A DNA stretch of 64,000 bases from Prauserella muralis (GTDB taxonomy: Bacteria > Actinomycetota > Actinomycetes > Mycobacteriales > Pseudonocardiaceae). The notes beneath the pieces are model-generated. The model was not told the DNA's origin, did no database searches, and saw only the letters and a program-made list of their open reading frames with translations. How positions within the stretch are numbered: position 1 is the first letter of the stretch; each line of letters opens with the position of its first letter. The position numbers and the translations under genes were made by a program. Below are positions 25,129 to 32,895 of this stretch, piece after piece. The DNA is taken from contig NZ_MASW01000002.1 of assembly GCF_003202285.1 (NCBI RefSeq), positions 372,001 to 436,000 of the forward strand, in the 5' to 3' direction.

Positions 25129-25845
25129 TCACAGCAGGGCGGCGAGCAGCGCCTCGGTGTCGGAGAGGTCGTCGAACACCAGGTGGGCGCCCGAGTCGAC
25201 GAGCTGCCGCGCGGTGTGCCTTCCGGTGGCGACGCCGACGGCCACCGCGCCGTGGTCGAGTGCGGCCGTCACGTCGTGGGGCGTGTCGCCGACGACCACG
25301 ACGGCCTCCGGCGGCACCGCCTCGCCGAGCTTGGCCGCCGCGAGCTTCATCGCGTGTGCCACCAGGTCGGGGCGGTGAGCCGACACCGTGCCGTAGCCGC
25401 CGATGCCGAAGTCGAGGTGGGTGTCCAGGGCGAAGGCCGCCAGCTTGTGCCGCGCGATCTCCGGCAGGTTACCCGTGACGAGCGTCTGCACGACGCCCTC
25501 CCGCTCGGCGAGTGCGGCCAGCGCCTGGGCCGCGCCCGGTAGCGCGCGCCCGTAGCCGGCGAGCGTCGGCGCCATCCCGGCCGAGAGCTCGATCAGCTCC
25601 CGCCACACCCGCTGGATGAGCTCCTCGGTGGGCTCGATGCCGTGCGTGGCGAGCAGCTCGGTGGTGATGGCCCGCTCCGTGCGCCCCGGGAACGAGGGCA
25701 TCGCGGTCAGTTCCACGCCGGCGACGGTGGCGAGGGCTTCGGTGTACCAGCGGCCACCCAGCCCGCGCAGGTCCACCAGGGTCAGGTCGATGTCCCACAG
25801 CACCAGGCGGGCGGGGACGCCGTTCACGGAAGGCACGGCGTTCAC
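25129..25845 (-). CDS. HAD-superfamily phosphatase (phosphoglycolate-phosphatase-like)
   Basis: 238 aa. Motif I 'LWDIDLTLV' (DxDxT), motif II 'VTGN', and motif III/IV 'VVVGDTPHDVTAA' with a helical C1 cap. It hydrolyses a small phosphate ester; the substrate is unknown. Several in-frame GTGs (25845, 25836, 25827) are possible starts and none has a good Shine-Dalgarno, so the first 6 residues are uncertain. Confidence 0.85.
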   Translation of the reverse strand: MNAVPSVNGVPARLVLWDIDLTLVDLRGLGGRWYTEALATVAGVELTAMPSFPGRTERAITTELLATHGIEPTEELIQRVWRELIELSAGMAPTLAGYGRALPGAAQALAALAEREGVVQTLVTGNLPEIARHKLAAFALDTHLDFGIGGYGTVSAHRPDLVAHAMKLAAAKLGEAVPPEAVVVVGDTPHDVTAALDHGAVAVGVATGRHTARQLVDSGAHLVFDDLSDTEALLAALL

Positions 25846-25872
25846 GGTACCGGCCTGGCCGGAAGGCCTTTT

Positions 25873-25935
25873 TCAACAAGCGTTGACATCACCGCGCGCC
25901 CGGTTCTATCGTGAACAGGTAATTCAACGGTTGAA
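25873..25935 (+). promoter_or_regulatory. Promoter with two related operator palindromes (permease gene)
   Basis: A -35 box TTGACA (25883-25888) and -10 TATCGT (25907-25912) are 18 bases apart. Two related inverted repeats flank them: TCAAC-AAGC-GTTGA (25873-25886), overlapping the -35, and TTCAAC-G-GTTGAA (25923-25935), just past the -10. Both share TCAAC/GTTGA half-sites, as expected for a repressor such as a TetR protein. The ATG of the target is at 25957. Confidence 0.6.
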
Positions 25936-25956
25936 GAAAAACTGGAGGGCAGCACC

Positions 25957-27096
25957 ATGACTGGTCCAGCCCGGTGGGGACGCGGCCGGCTGGTCGTGCT
26001 GACGAGCCTGGTGGGCGCGCTCGCGGCCGTGGTCCTCGGGTTCCTCACCTTCGGCGCGCAGACGACGGCACACCCGGAACACGTGCCGGTGGCGGTGTCG
26101 GCACCCGAGTCCGGACCGCTGCGGGCGGCGGCCGAGCGGGTCTCCGGGCAGGGCGGGGACGCGCTGAGCTGGCGCGTCACCACGCCCGCCGAGGGCAGGC
26201 GGTTGCTCGGCGACAAGGAGGTCTACGGCGTCCTGGAGCTGGCCGCGGGACAGTCGGGCCCGTCGGCGACGGTCGTGGTCTCCGGCGCGGTGAACCCGAC
26301 CGGGACGCAGATCGCCCAGCAGGCGCTCACCGGGGCGGGGCAGGCGCTCACGGCGGCGCTCGCGCAGGCGAACCCCGGCGCGGCGGCCACACCCGTACGG
26401 GTGGAAACGGTGCACCAGACGACGGCCGCAGGACGGGTCGCGCCACTGGGCATCAGCGCCCTGGCCTGGGTCGGAGGTCTGGCCGCCGGTGCGGTGCTGA
26501 CGCTGCTCGCCCAGCGCGGCGGCACCCGGCTGGGCCCGCTCGCCCGGTTCTCCCACGTCCTCGGCACGAGCGTGCTGATGACGGGCGTGCTCACCGGCTT
26601 CCTCGCCCTGTGGGACTCGTCGCTGCACCTCGGCTGGGACACCGTCGGCTTCCTGTGGCTCACCTCCGCGGCGTTCGCGGCGGTGCAGGGCGGCCTGCTC
26701 CGCCTGCTCGGGGTGCGCGCCATGGCGATCCTCGGACCGCTGTACCTGCTGGCTCCCTCGGTCGCCAGCCAGGTGCCGGAGACGCTCAACCCGGCGTACG
26801 AGGCGCTGCTGTGGTCGTGGACGCCGTTCCGCTTCTCCACGGAGGCGCTGCGCAGCCTGCTGGTGGGCGCCTCCGGCGCGCCGGACGTCGGCACCGGCAT
26901 CTGGGTGCTGGGCGCGCTGCTCGCCGCGGGCCTGCTGGTGGTGCTGTGGCCGGGCGGCCGTGGCTCAGCCGGCGAGGTAGCTGAGCCGCAGTCGCCGGAC
27001 GGGGTTGTCGACGTTGGTGTCGACGAGGCAGAGGGACTGCCAGGTGCCGAGGGCGAGCACCCCGCCCAGCACCGGCACGCTCGCATACGGCGGTAG
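25957..27096 (+). CDS. Multispanning membrane protein, YhgE/Pip or ABC-2-permease-like
   Basis: 379 aa. TM1 (about 12-30) is followed by an extracytoplasmic domain of about 135 residues, then five further membrane segments (about 168-340). This one-plus-five layout resembles YhgE/Pip and ABC-2-type membrane proteins, which export small molecules or act in envelope stress. No ATPase is adjacent. ACTGGAGGG lies upstream of the ATG. The last 43 codons, after the final membrane segment, read antisense through the end of yjbQ (132-base overlap) and are rich in Glu, Asp and His. They look like read-through after loss of an earlier stop. Two operator-like sites at the promoter suggest tight repression. 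Confidence 0.7.
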   Translation: MTGPARWGRGRLVVLTSLVGALAAVVLGFLTFGAQTTAHPEHVPVAVSAPESGPLRAAAERVSGQGGDALSWRVTTPAEGRRLLGDKEVYGVLELAAGQSGPSATVVVSGAVNPTGTQIAQQALTGAGQALTAALAQANPGAAATPVRVETVHQTTAAGRVAPLGISALAWVGGLAAGAVLTLLAQRGGTRLGPLARFSHVLGTSVLMTGVLTGFLALWDSSLHLGWDTVGFLWLTSAAFAAVQGGLLRLLGVRAMAILGPLYLLAPSVASQVPETLNPAYEALLWSWTPFRFSTEALRSLLVGASGAPDVGTGIWVLGALLAAGLLVVLWPGGRGSAGEVAEPQSPDGVVDVGVDEAEGLPGAEGEHPAQHRHARIRR

Positions 27097-27375
27097 GAAG
27101 GCAGGCAGCACGTGGTCGCGTCCGTGGCCACTGCTGCCGTGCTGGTGCCGCCAGCGGTCGTCGCGGGGCAGCAGGGCGTCGACGGCGGCCAGCAGGTCGT
27201 CGTCGCTGCCCGCGCCCGTCTCCAGGATCGCGAGCCCCGCGGTGGCGTGCGGCACCCAGACGTGCAGCAGCCCGTCCTGGGCTGAGGCCTCGGAAAGGAA
27301 ACGCTCGGCGTCCCTGGTCAGATCGTGCACGACGGCGCGTCCGCCGGTCTTGATCTCGATCTCGGTGGAGTACAT
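26965..27375 (-). CDS. YjbQ family protein (UPF0047)
   Basis: 136 aa. Contains the family pattern 'LLHVWVPHATAGLAILE', 'HGRDHVLPAFL' and 'LGTWQSLCLVDTN'. The fold is a small beta-barrel enzyme; some members show thiamine-phosphate synthase activity, but the physiological role is unsettled. The ATG is at 27375. Its 3' end is overlapped on the other strand by the preceding membrane protein gene. Confidence 0.9.
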   Translation of the reverse strand: MYSTEIEIKTGGRAVVHDLTRDAERFLSEASAQDGLLHVWVPHATAGLAILETGAGSDDDLLAAVDALLPRDDRWRHQHGSSGHGRDHVLPAFLPPYASVPVLGGVLALGTWQSLCLVDTNVDNPVRRLRLSYLAG

Positions 27376-27414
27376 GCCTCCACCGTAGGCCGGTGACCGC
27401 CGCGCCGTCGTCGT

Positions 27415-28035
27415 TCAGGCGCTGGCCGACCGGGGCCTGCCGGCGCCGTAACGCAGGCCGTCGACGAGCAGGGCGATCATGCGCCTGCTGTAGGCGGGCC
27501 CTTTCCCGCTCACGGGCCGGCACAGCGTCGACACCGCGTACAGCAGGTCCTCCGCCCCGACGTCCCCGCGGATCGCGCCCGCCGCGGCCGCCGCGTCCAG
27601 CAGTGACCCGAGGGCCGGTCCGAGCCGCTGCAGGAAGTAGCCGGGCAGCGCGTCGAACGCCGGATCACCCGAGTGCAGCGCGGCCGCGAGTCCCCGCTTG
27701 GTCGCGAGGAACTCGACGTAGCGGTCGAGCCACTTCTCCAGCGCCCGCTCCGGTCCGTGCGCGGCCGCCAGTGCCGCGGCCTCGTCGGCGCAGGCATCCA
27801 CCTCGCGCTGGAAGACGGCCTTGACCAGGTCCGAGCGCTGCGGGAAATGGCGGTACAGGGTGCCGACCCCGACGCCGGCCCGATCGGCGATCTCCTTCAC
27901 GGGCGCGTCCACGCCCGCCGTGCCGAAGACGGCCTTCGCCGCCTCGAGCAGGGAATCGATGTTGCGTTGCGCGTCGGCGCGCAGCCGGCGCGGCGCATGG
28001 CCGGGCGCGCCCGGCTCCGCCGTGTTCTCTGCCAC
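27415..28035 (-). CDS. TetR-family transcriptional repressor
   Basis: 206 aa from GTG 28035 (GGGAGG upstream); an ATG at 28068 would add 11 residues. The N-terminal helix-turn-helix is 'IDSLLEAAKAVFGTAGVDAPVKEIADRAGVGVGTLYRHFPQRSDLVKAVF'. The C-terminal ligand domain is typical. It is divergent from an aldo/keto reductase, and the gap holds two GGAA-N5-TTCC inverted repeats, so it likely represses that gene and itself. Confidence 0.92.
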   Translation of the reverse strand: MAENTAEPGAPGHAPRRLRADAQRNIDSLLEAAKAVFGTAGVDAPVKEIADRAGVGVGTLYRHFPQRSDLVKAVFQREVDACADEAAALAAAHGPERALEKWLDRYVEFLATKRGLAAALHSGDPAFDALPGYFLQRLGPALGSLLDAAAAAGAIRGDVGAEDLLYAVSTLCRPVSGKGPAYSRRMIALLVDGLRYGAGRPRSASA

Positions 28036-28057
28036 GGGCCTCCCTTCGCTTGCTAAC

Positions 28058-28094
28058 CGGAACGTCATTCCGTATAGTTCTGGAAGAGCGTTCC
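28058..28094. promoter_or_regulatory. Two TetR-type operators between tetR and aldo/keto reductase genes
   Basis: CGGAA-CGTCA-TTCCG (28058-28072) and GGAA-GAGCG-TTCC (28082-28094) share GGAA/TTCC arms with 5-base centres. Their centres are 23 bases apart, about two helical turns. The first overlaps the alternative ATG of the repressor. Confidence 0.6.
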
Positions 28095-28161
28095 GCTTAG
28101 CTCAGCGTACGGCATGACGGGAACGCTCACCACACCTCGATCACGACATCAGGAGAACGCC

Positions 28162-29214
28162 ATGCAGTACCGCACGCTCGGCCGGACCGGCATCAAGGTG
28201 AGCCCCTACGCGCTCGGCGCCATGATGTTCGGGCCCGCGGGCAACCCCGACCACGACGACTCGATCAGGATCATCCACAGAGCCCTCGACGCCGGGATCA
28301 ACCTCGTCGACACGGCGGACATGTACTCGGCGGGTGAGTCCGAGGAGATCGTGGGCAAGGCGCTCAAGGGGCGTCGCGACGACGTCGTGCTCGCCACCAA
28401 GGCCCGCTATCCCCTGCACTACGACCCCAGCGGCGCCACCCCGCCGAGGCCCAACACCTCGGGGGCCTCCCGCCGCTGGCTGGTCCGTGCCCTCGACGGC
28501 TCGCTGCGCCGCCTCGGCACCGACTACGTCGACCTGTTCCAGATCCACCGGCCCGATCCGGACACCGACATCGAGGAGACGCTGTCGGTGCTCACCGACC
28601 TGGTGCGCGCGGGCAAGGTCAGGGCCATCGGCACGTCGTCGCTGCCCGCCTCGGACATCGTCCGGTCCCACTGGGTCGCCGAGCGGCGCGGGCTGCACCG
28701 GTTCCGCACCGAGCAACCGCCGTACTCCATCCTCAACCGCGGCATCGAGCGCGAGGTGCTTCCCGTGGTCCAGGAGTACGGCATGGGCGCGCTGGTGTGG
28801 AGCCCGCTCGCCGGTGGCCTGCTCACCGGCCGCTACCGCAGGAACCAGGAGAACGCCACGCACCGGTCCCGGTTCGGGTTCCGGCACCTGTCCGACGAGC
28901 ACCGCCTGGACACCGTCGAGCAGCTGCTCTCCCTGGCCCAGGATGCCGGGATGCCGCTGACCCACCTGGCCATGGCCTTCGCGATCGCCCACCCCGGCGT
29001 CACGTCCGCGATCATCGGGCCGCGCACCATGGAGCACCTCGACGACCTGCTCGCCGGTGCCGATGTCGCGCTCGGTGACGACATCCTCGATCGCATCGAC
29101 GCCATCGTCGCGCCGGGCACCGACGTCGGCAGGCTCGACATGGCCTACGACCCGCCTGCCATCGAGCGGGCCCGGCTGCGCCGCCGCCCCGCCGACGAGC
29201 GGGCCGCCGCCTGA
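28162..29214 (+). CDS. Aldo/keto reductase
   Basis: 350 aa. An NADPH-dependent (alpha/beta)8-barrel reductase. The start 'MQYRTLGRTGIKVSPYALG' and 'GINLVDTADMYSAGESEEIVGKAL' (catalytic Asp and Tyr), 'VLATKARY' (Lys), and the C-terminal 'AIIGPRTMEHLDDLLAGADVAL' cofactor loop place it in the YajO/YghZ-like group. It would reduce aldehydes or ketones and is probably induced by them through the divergent TetR protein. AGGAGA sits 6 bases before the ATG. Confidence 0.93.
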   Translation: MQYRTLGRTGIKVSPYALGAMMFGPAGNPDHDDSIRIIHRALDAGINLVDTADMYSAGESEEIVGKALKGRRDDVVLATKARYPLHYDPSGATPPRPNTSGASRRWLVRALDGSLRRLGTDYVDLFQIHRPDPDTDIEETLSVLTDLVRAGKVRAIGTSSLPASDIVRSHWVAERRGLHRFRTEQPPYSILNRGIEREVLPVVQEYGMGALVWSPLAGGLLTGRYRRNQENATHRSRFGFRHLSDEHRLDTVEQLLSLAQDAGMPLTHLAMAFAIAHPGVTSAIIGPRTMEHLDDLLAGADVALGDDILDRIDAIVAPGTDVGRLDMAYDPPAIERARLRRRPADERAAA

Positions 29215-29246
29215 GCACGGTGAGTACGCGGGAAACCATTCCGGCC

Positions 29247-29263
29247 TTGCATACAGTATGCAA
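29247..29263. promoter_or_regulatory. 17-base perfect palindrome upstream of the transhydrogenase operon
   Basis: TTGCATAC-A-GTATGCAA has perfect 8-base arms and is strikingly AT-rich. It is 96 bases before pntAa and 33 bases after the aldo/keto reductase stop. The form suits a GntR-family operator, but no GntR gene is adjacent (the nearest is at 7.3 kb). Confidence 0.6.
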
Positions 29264-29358
29264 TACTGTCGCGGGTGCGACACTTCTCACGTGATCTGGA
29301 TAACGACGTCGTCCAGTATGGTCTCCACCGCCGAACCTCAGGTCGAGGAGGACTCTAA

Positions 29359-30465
29359 GTGCCGGACACCGATGCACCGCTGACGGTCGGCGTGGTCAAG
29401 GAGACCAGGCCGGGCGAGCGCAGGGTGGCGCTCGTACCCAAGCTCGTCGAGCGGCTTACGAAACGCGGTCTGCAGGTTGTGGTCGAGCCCGGTGCGGGTC
29501 TTCGAGCCCAGCTGGCCGACGAACTCTACGAGGAAGCGGGTGCTCACCTCGGCGAGGCACGGAGCAGCGACATCGTGCTCACCGTCACCCCGCCCGCCCC
29601 GGCCGACATCGAGCGGCTCAAGGCGGGCACCGTCCTCATCGGCTTCCTCAACCCGTTGTCCAATGTGGATGGCGTCGCCGCCATGAAGAAGGCGGGCATC
29701 AGGGCCTTCGCCGTGGAGTCGATCCCGCGCATCTCCCGTGCCCAGGCGATGGACGCCCTGTCGTCGCAGGCCAACGTCGCCGGGTACCGGGCGGTGCTGC
29801 TCGCCGCCCAGCGCCTGCCGAAGTTCTTCCCCATGCTCACCACGGCGGCGGGCACCGTGCCGCCGGCGAAGGCGCTGATCCTCGGCGTCGGTGTGGCGGG
29901 GCTGCAGGCGCTGGCCACGGCCAAGCGGCTCGGCGCACAGGCCACCGGCTACGACGTCCGGCCCGAGGTCGCCGAGCAGGTGCGCTCGGTCGGCGCGCAG
30001 TGGCTCGATCTCGGCATCGAGGCCGCGGGCGAGGGCGGCTACGCCCGGGAGCTCACGGACGAGGAACGGGCAGAGCAGCAACGGCGGCTCACCGAGGCCA
30101 TCACCGGCTTCGACGTCGTCATCACCACCGCGCTCGTGCCGGGGCGTCCCGCACCGAAGCTCGTCACGGCCGAGGCCGTGCGCGGCATGCGCCCCGGCAG
30201 CGTCATCGTCGACATGGCGGGCGAGACGGGAGGCAACTGCGAGCTGACCGAGCCGGGTCAGGACACGGTCGCCCACGACGTGACGATCTGCTCGCCGCTG
30301 AACCTGCCCGCCGAGATGCCCGTACACGCCAGCGAGTTGTACGCGCGCAACCTGACCGAGCTCATCGAGCTCATCGTGGACAGCGAGGGAAGGCTCGCGC
30401 TCGACTTCTCCGACGAGATCGTGGCAGGCGCGTGCGTCGCGGGTGCCGACGAGGAGGTGAACTGA
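29359..30465 (+). CDS. pntAA: NAD(P) transhydrogenase subunit alpha, part 1 (soluble dI domain)
   Basis: 368 aa. The NAD(H)-binding domain I of the proton-translocating transhydrogenase. 'GVVKETRPGERRVALVP', 'LSSQANVAGYRAVLLAA' and 'ALILGVGVAGLQALATAKRLGA' (Rossmann) are typical of the family shared with alanine dehydrogenase. The split into alpha1, alpha2 and beta genes matches the three-gene operon form. GGAGGA precedes the GTG. The stop overlaps the next ATG. Confidence 0.95.
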   Translation: MPDTDAPLTVGVVKETRPGERRVALVPKLVERLTKRGLQVVVEPGAGLRAQLADELYEEAGAHLGEARSSDIVLTVTPPAPADIERLKAGTVLIGFLNPLSNVDGVAAMKKAGIRAFAVESIPRISRAQAMDALSSQANVAGYRAVLLAAQRLPKFFPMLTTAAGTVPPAKALILGVGVAGLQALATAKRLGAQATGYDVRPEVAEQVRSVGAQWLDLGIEAAGEGGYARELTDEERAEQQRRLTEAITGFDVVITTALVPGRPAPKLVTAEAVRGMRPGSVIVDMAGETGGNCELTEPGQDTVAHDVTICSPLNLPAEMPVHASELYARNLTELIELIVDSEGRLALDFSDEIVAGACVAGADEEVN

Positions 30466-30773
30466 TGCTGGTGGAAAGCCTGGCGGTCCTCGTACTCGCC
30501 GGATTCGTGGGATTCACCGTCATCTCGAAGGTGCCCAACACGCTGCACACGCCGCTGATGTCCGGCACCAACGCCATTCACGGCATCGTGCTGCTCGGCG
30601 GGCTCATCGTGCTCGGCCTCGGCGCAGACGGCGTGCTCAACAAGATCCTGCTGGTCATCGCCATCGCGTTCGGCACGATCAACGTCGTCGGCGGGTTCCT
30701 CGTCACCGACCGGATGCTCGCCATGTTCAAGGAGAAGCCCAAGGAGAAGGCGGCCAAGGAGGCCGACAAGTGA
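30465..30773 (+). CDS. pntAB: NAD(P) transhydrogenase subunit alpha, part 2 (membrane)
   Basis: 102 aa, three membrane segments with a lysine-rich C-terminus. It starts in TGATG overlap with pntAA and its stop overlaps pntB (GTGA). 'FVGFTVISKVPNTLHTPLMSGTNAIHGIV' is the conserved alpha2 signature. It forms part of the proton channel. Confidence 0.95.
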   Translation: MLVESLAVLVLAGFVGFTVISKVPNTLHTPLMSGTNAIHGIVLLGGLIVLGLGADGVLNKILLVIAIAFGTINVVGGFLVTDRMLAMFKEKPKEKAAKEADK

Positions 30774-32161
30774 CGACCTTCATCGCCGTCCTCTACATCA
30801 TCGCGTTCTCGCTGTTCATCTACGGCCTGATGGGCCTGACCGGTCCGCGAACGGCCGTGCGCGGGAACTGGATCGCCGCCGTCGGCATGGCCATCGCCGT
30901 GATCGCGACGCTGCTGCTGCCCGGCATGGGTAACTGGTGGCTCATCGCGCTCGGCCTCGTGATCGGCACCGTGGTCGGTGTCCCGGCTGCCCGCAGGGTC
31001 AAGATGACCGCCATGCCCCAGATGGTGGCGCTGTTCAACGGTGTCGGCGGTGGCGCGGTCGCGCTCATCGCCTGGGTCGAGTTCCGCACCACCGACGGCT
31101 ACGCCCACGAGCCGCTGTACGTGGCCATCGCGTCGCTGTTCGCCGCGATCGTCGGCTCGGTCTCCTTCTGGGGCTCGAACGTCGCGTTCGGCAAGTTGCA
31201 GGAACTGCTGCCCGGCAAGCCCATCACCCTGGGCAAGGCGCAGCAGCCGCTGAACATCCTGCTGGTGCTGGCCGCCGTGGTGCTCGCTGTGGTGATCGCC
31301 GCGGGCGGCTCGTCGGACTGGCTCATCATCGGGCTGCTGATCGCCGCCGCGCTCGTCGGTGTGATGGTGGTGCTGCCCATCGGTGGCGCCGACATGCCGG
31401 TGGTCATCTCGCTGCTCAACGCGTTCACCGGCCTTTCGGCGGCCGCGATGGGTCTCGCGCTCGACAACACGGCGCTCATCGTGGCGGGCATGATCGTCGG
31501 CGCATCCGGTTCGATCCTGACCAACCTCATGGCGAAGGCCATGAACCGCTCCATCCCGGCGATCGTCGCGGGCGGGTTCGGCGGCGGTGGCGCCTCCGGC
31601 GGGGGCGGCGCTGGTGGCGGCGAGGACCGGCCGGTGCGCAGCACCAGTGCCGCCGACGCCGCGATCCAGATGGCCTACGCCAGCAGGGTCATGGTGGTGC
31701 CCGGTTACGGCATGGCCGTCGCGCAGGCGCAGCACGCCGTGCGCGAGATGGCGGACCTGCTGGAGGGCAAGGGCATCGAGGTGCTCTACGCGATTCACCC
31801 GGTGGCGGGCCGCATGCCCGGCCACATGAACGTGCTGCTCGCGGAGGCCGACGTGCCCTACGAATCGCTCAAGGAAATGGACGAGAGCAATTCGCAGTTC
31901 CCGCAGACGGATGTGGCGCTGGTGATCGGCGCGAACGACGTCACCAATCCGGCCGCGCAGACCGATCCGAGTTCCCCCATTTACGGAATGCCGATCCTCA
32001 ATGTCACGTCCAGCCGGTCGGTGATTGTGCTGAAACGGTCCATGAGCTCCGGTTTCGCCGGAATCGAGAACGAACTGTTCTTCGACCCGAAAACGGCCAT
32101 GCTGTTCGGCGACGCGAAATCGTCGGTGTCGGAGATCGTGGAGGAACTGAAGGGGATCTGA
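30770..32161 (+). CDS. pntB: NAD(P) transhydrogenase subunit beta
   Basis: 463 aa. About eight or nine membrane segments are followed by a Gly-rich hinge (about 260-285) and the soluble NADP(H)-binding domain III ('VMVVPGYGMAVAQAQHAVREM', 'IHPVAGRMPGHMNVLLAEA', 'VALVIGANDVTNPAA'). The enzyme reduces NADP with NADH driven by the proton gradient and supplies NADPH for biosynthesis. Complete and in frame. It ends 20 bases before the convergent Lsr2-like gene. Confidence 0.96.
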   Translation: MTTFIAVLYIIAFSLFIYGLMGLTGPRTAVRGNWIAAVGMAIAVIATLLLPGMGNWWLIALGLVIGTVVGVPAARRVKMTAMPQMVALFNGVGGGAVALIAWVEFRTTDGYAHEPLYVAIASLFAAIVGSVSFWGSNVAFGKLQELLPGKPITLGKAQQPLNILLVLAAVVLAVVIAAGGSSDWLIIGLLIAAALVGVMVVLPIGGADMPVVISLLNAFTGLSAAAMGLALDNTALIVAGMIVGASGSILTNLMAKAMNRSIPAIVAGGFGGGGASGGGGAGGGEDRPVRSTSAADAAIQMAYASRVMVVPGYGMAVAQAQHAVREMADLLEGKGIEVLYAIHPVAGRMPGHMNVLLAEADVPYESLKEMDESNSQFPQTDVALVIGANDVTNPAAQTDPSSPIYGMPILNVTSSRSVIVLKRSMSSGFAGIENELFFDPKTAMLFGDAKSSVSEIVEELKGI

Positions 32162-32181
32162 GCCGCTCTCGGCGGCGACGG

Positions 32182-32784
32182 TCACTTCGCCGCGGAGAAG
32201 GTCACCTGAGGCACGGCCGCCTTCGCGGTCCTGGCTCGCTGCCCGCCCGTCTGCTTCCTGGCGGCCGGCTTGGTGGCCTTCTTCGCGGCGTTCTTGGCGG
32301 TGGTGGTCCTGGCCGCGGTGCTGGTGGTCTTGGCAGCCGTCGCGCCGCTGCCCCGCTTGGTGCCCGCGGCCTTGGTGCCCGTGGTTTTCGTCGTCGCGGC
32401 CTTCGTGCCCGCGGTCGTTGCCTTCGTGGTGCGGGCCTTTCCGGCTCCCGAGGCGGCCTTAGCGGAGGAGGTCCTGGTTGCCGTCGCCTTTTTCGCAGGC
32501 TGTTTTGTGCGAGCCGTCGATTTCGCGGCAGCCGCGTTTCCTGCGGTTTTCGCCGGCGTGCGCTTGCGCGCCTTCGGTTTCCCGATGATGCGCGGGCGCC
32601 GTTTACGGCCACCGGTGCGGCGGCCCCCTTCCACATAACGGCCGAGAATGGTGCGCAGAGTGTCGGCGTTGTCGCCGGAGAGGTCGATGTCGTACTCCAC
32701 ACCGTCCAACGCGAACCGCACCGTCTCCTCGGCGGGTTCACCGTCGATGTCGTCCAGCAGTTCGACTGCTGTACTCCTGGCCAT
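32182..32784 (-). CDS. Lsr2 N-domain fused to a histone-H1-like Lys/Ala tail
   Basis: 200 aa. Residues 1-57 match the Lsr2 dimerisation domain ('VELLDDIDGEPAEETVRFALDGVEYDIDLS', 'NADTLRTILGRYVEGGRR'). The usual C-terminal Lsr2 DNA-binding domain, with its IREWAR helix and RGR hook, is absent. Instead residues 58-200 form a low-complexity basic tail of Lys, Ala, Thr and Arg with PAKKA- and GTKA-like repeats, as in histone H1 or the tail of mycobacterial HupB. It should dimerise and bind DNA through the tail with little sequence preference. GGAGG lies 7 bases before ATG 32784; the larger open frame upstream is a shadow of the flavoprotein gene. Confidence 0.85.
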   Translation of the reverse strand: MARSTAVELLDDIDGEPAEETVRFALDGVEYDIDLSGDNADTLRTILGRYVEGGRRTGGRKRRPRIIGKPKARKRTPAKTAGNAAAAKSTARTKQPAKKATATRTSSAKAASGAGKARTTKATTAGTKAATTKTTGTKAAGTKRGSGATAAKTTSTAARTTTAKNAAKKATKPAARKQTGGQRARTAKAAVPQVTFSAAK

Positions 32785-32895
32785 GGAACGACCTCCCCGT
32801 GCTCGTGCTCTGGTCGCGGCAAGGATAGCGCCTGGCGCGTTTTCCTTGCGGAGAGCCCGGTTGCGGTGAAGGCTGGCGTGGTGTGCGCTCATGAC

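Noticed and set aside
26974-27096. Acidic His-containing C-terminal tail of the membrane protein as a functional metal-binding tail
   Set aside because: The tail is the antisense reading of the yjbQ 3' end, so its composition is explained by yjbQ.
30937-32895. Long open frame upstream of the flavoprotein that runs through pntB and the Lsr2-like gene
   Set aside because: It is a shadow in other frames of pntB and of the Lsr2-like gene. Only the part from 32896 has a recognisable protein.
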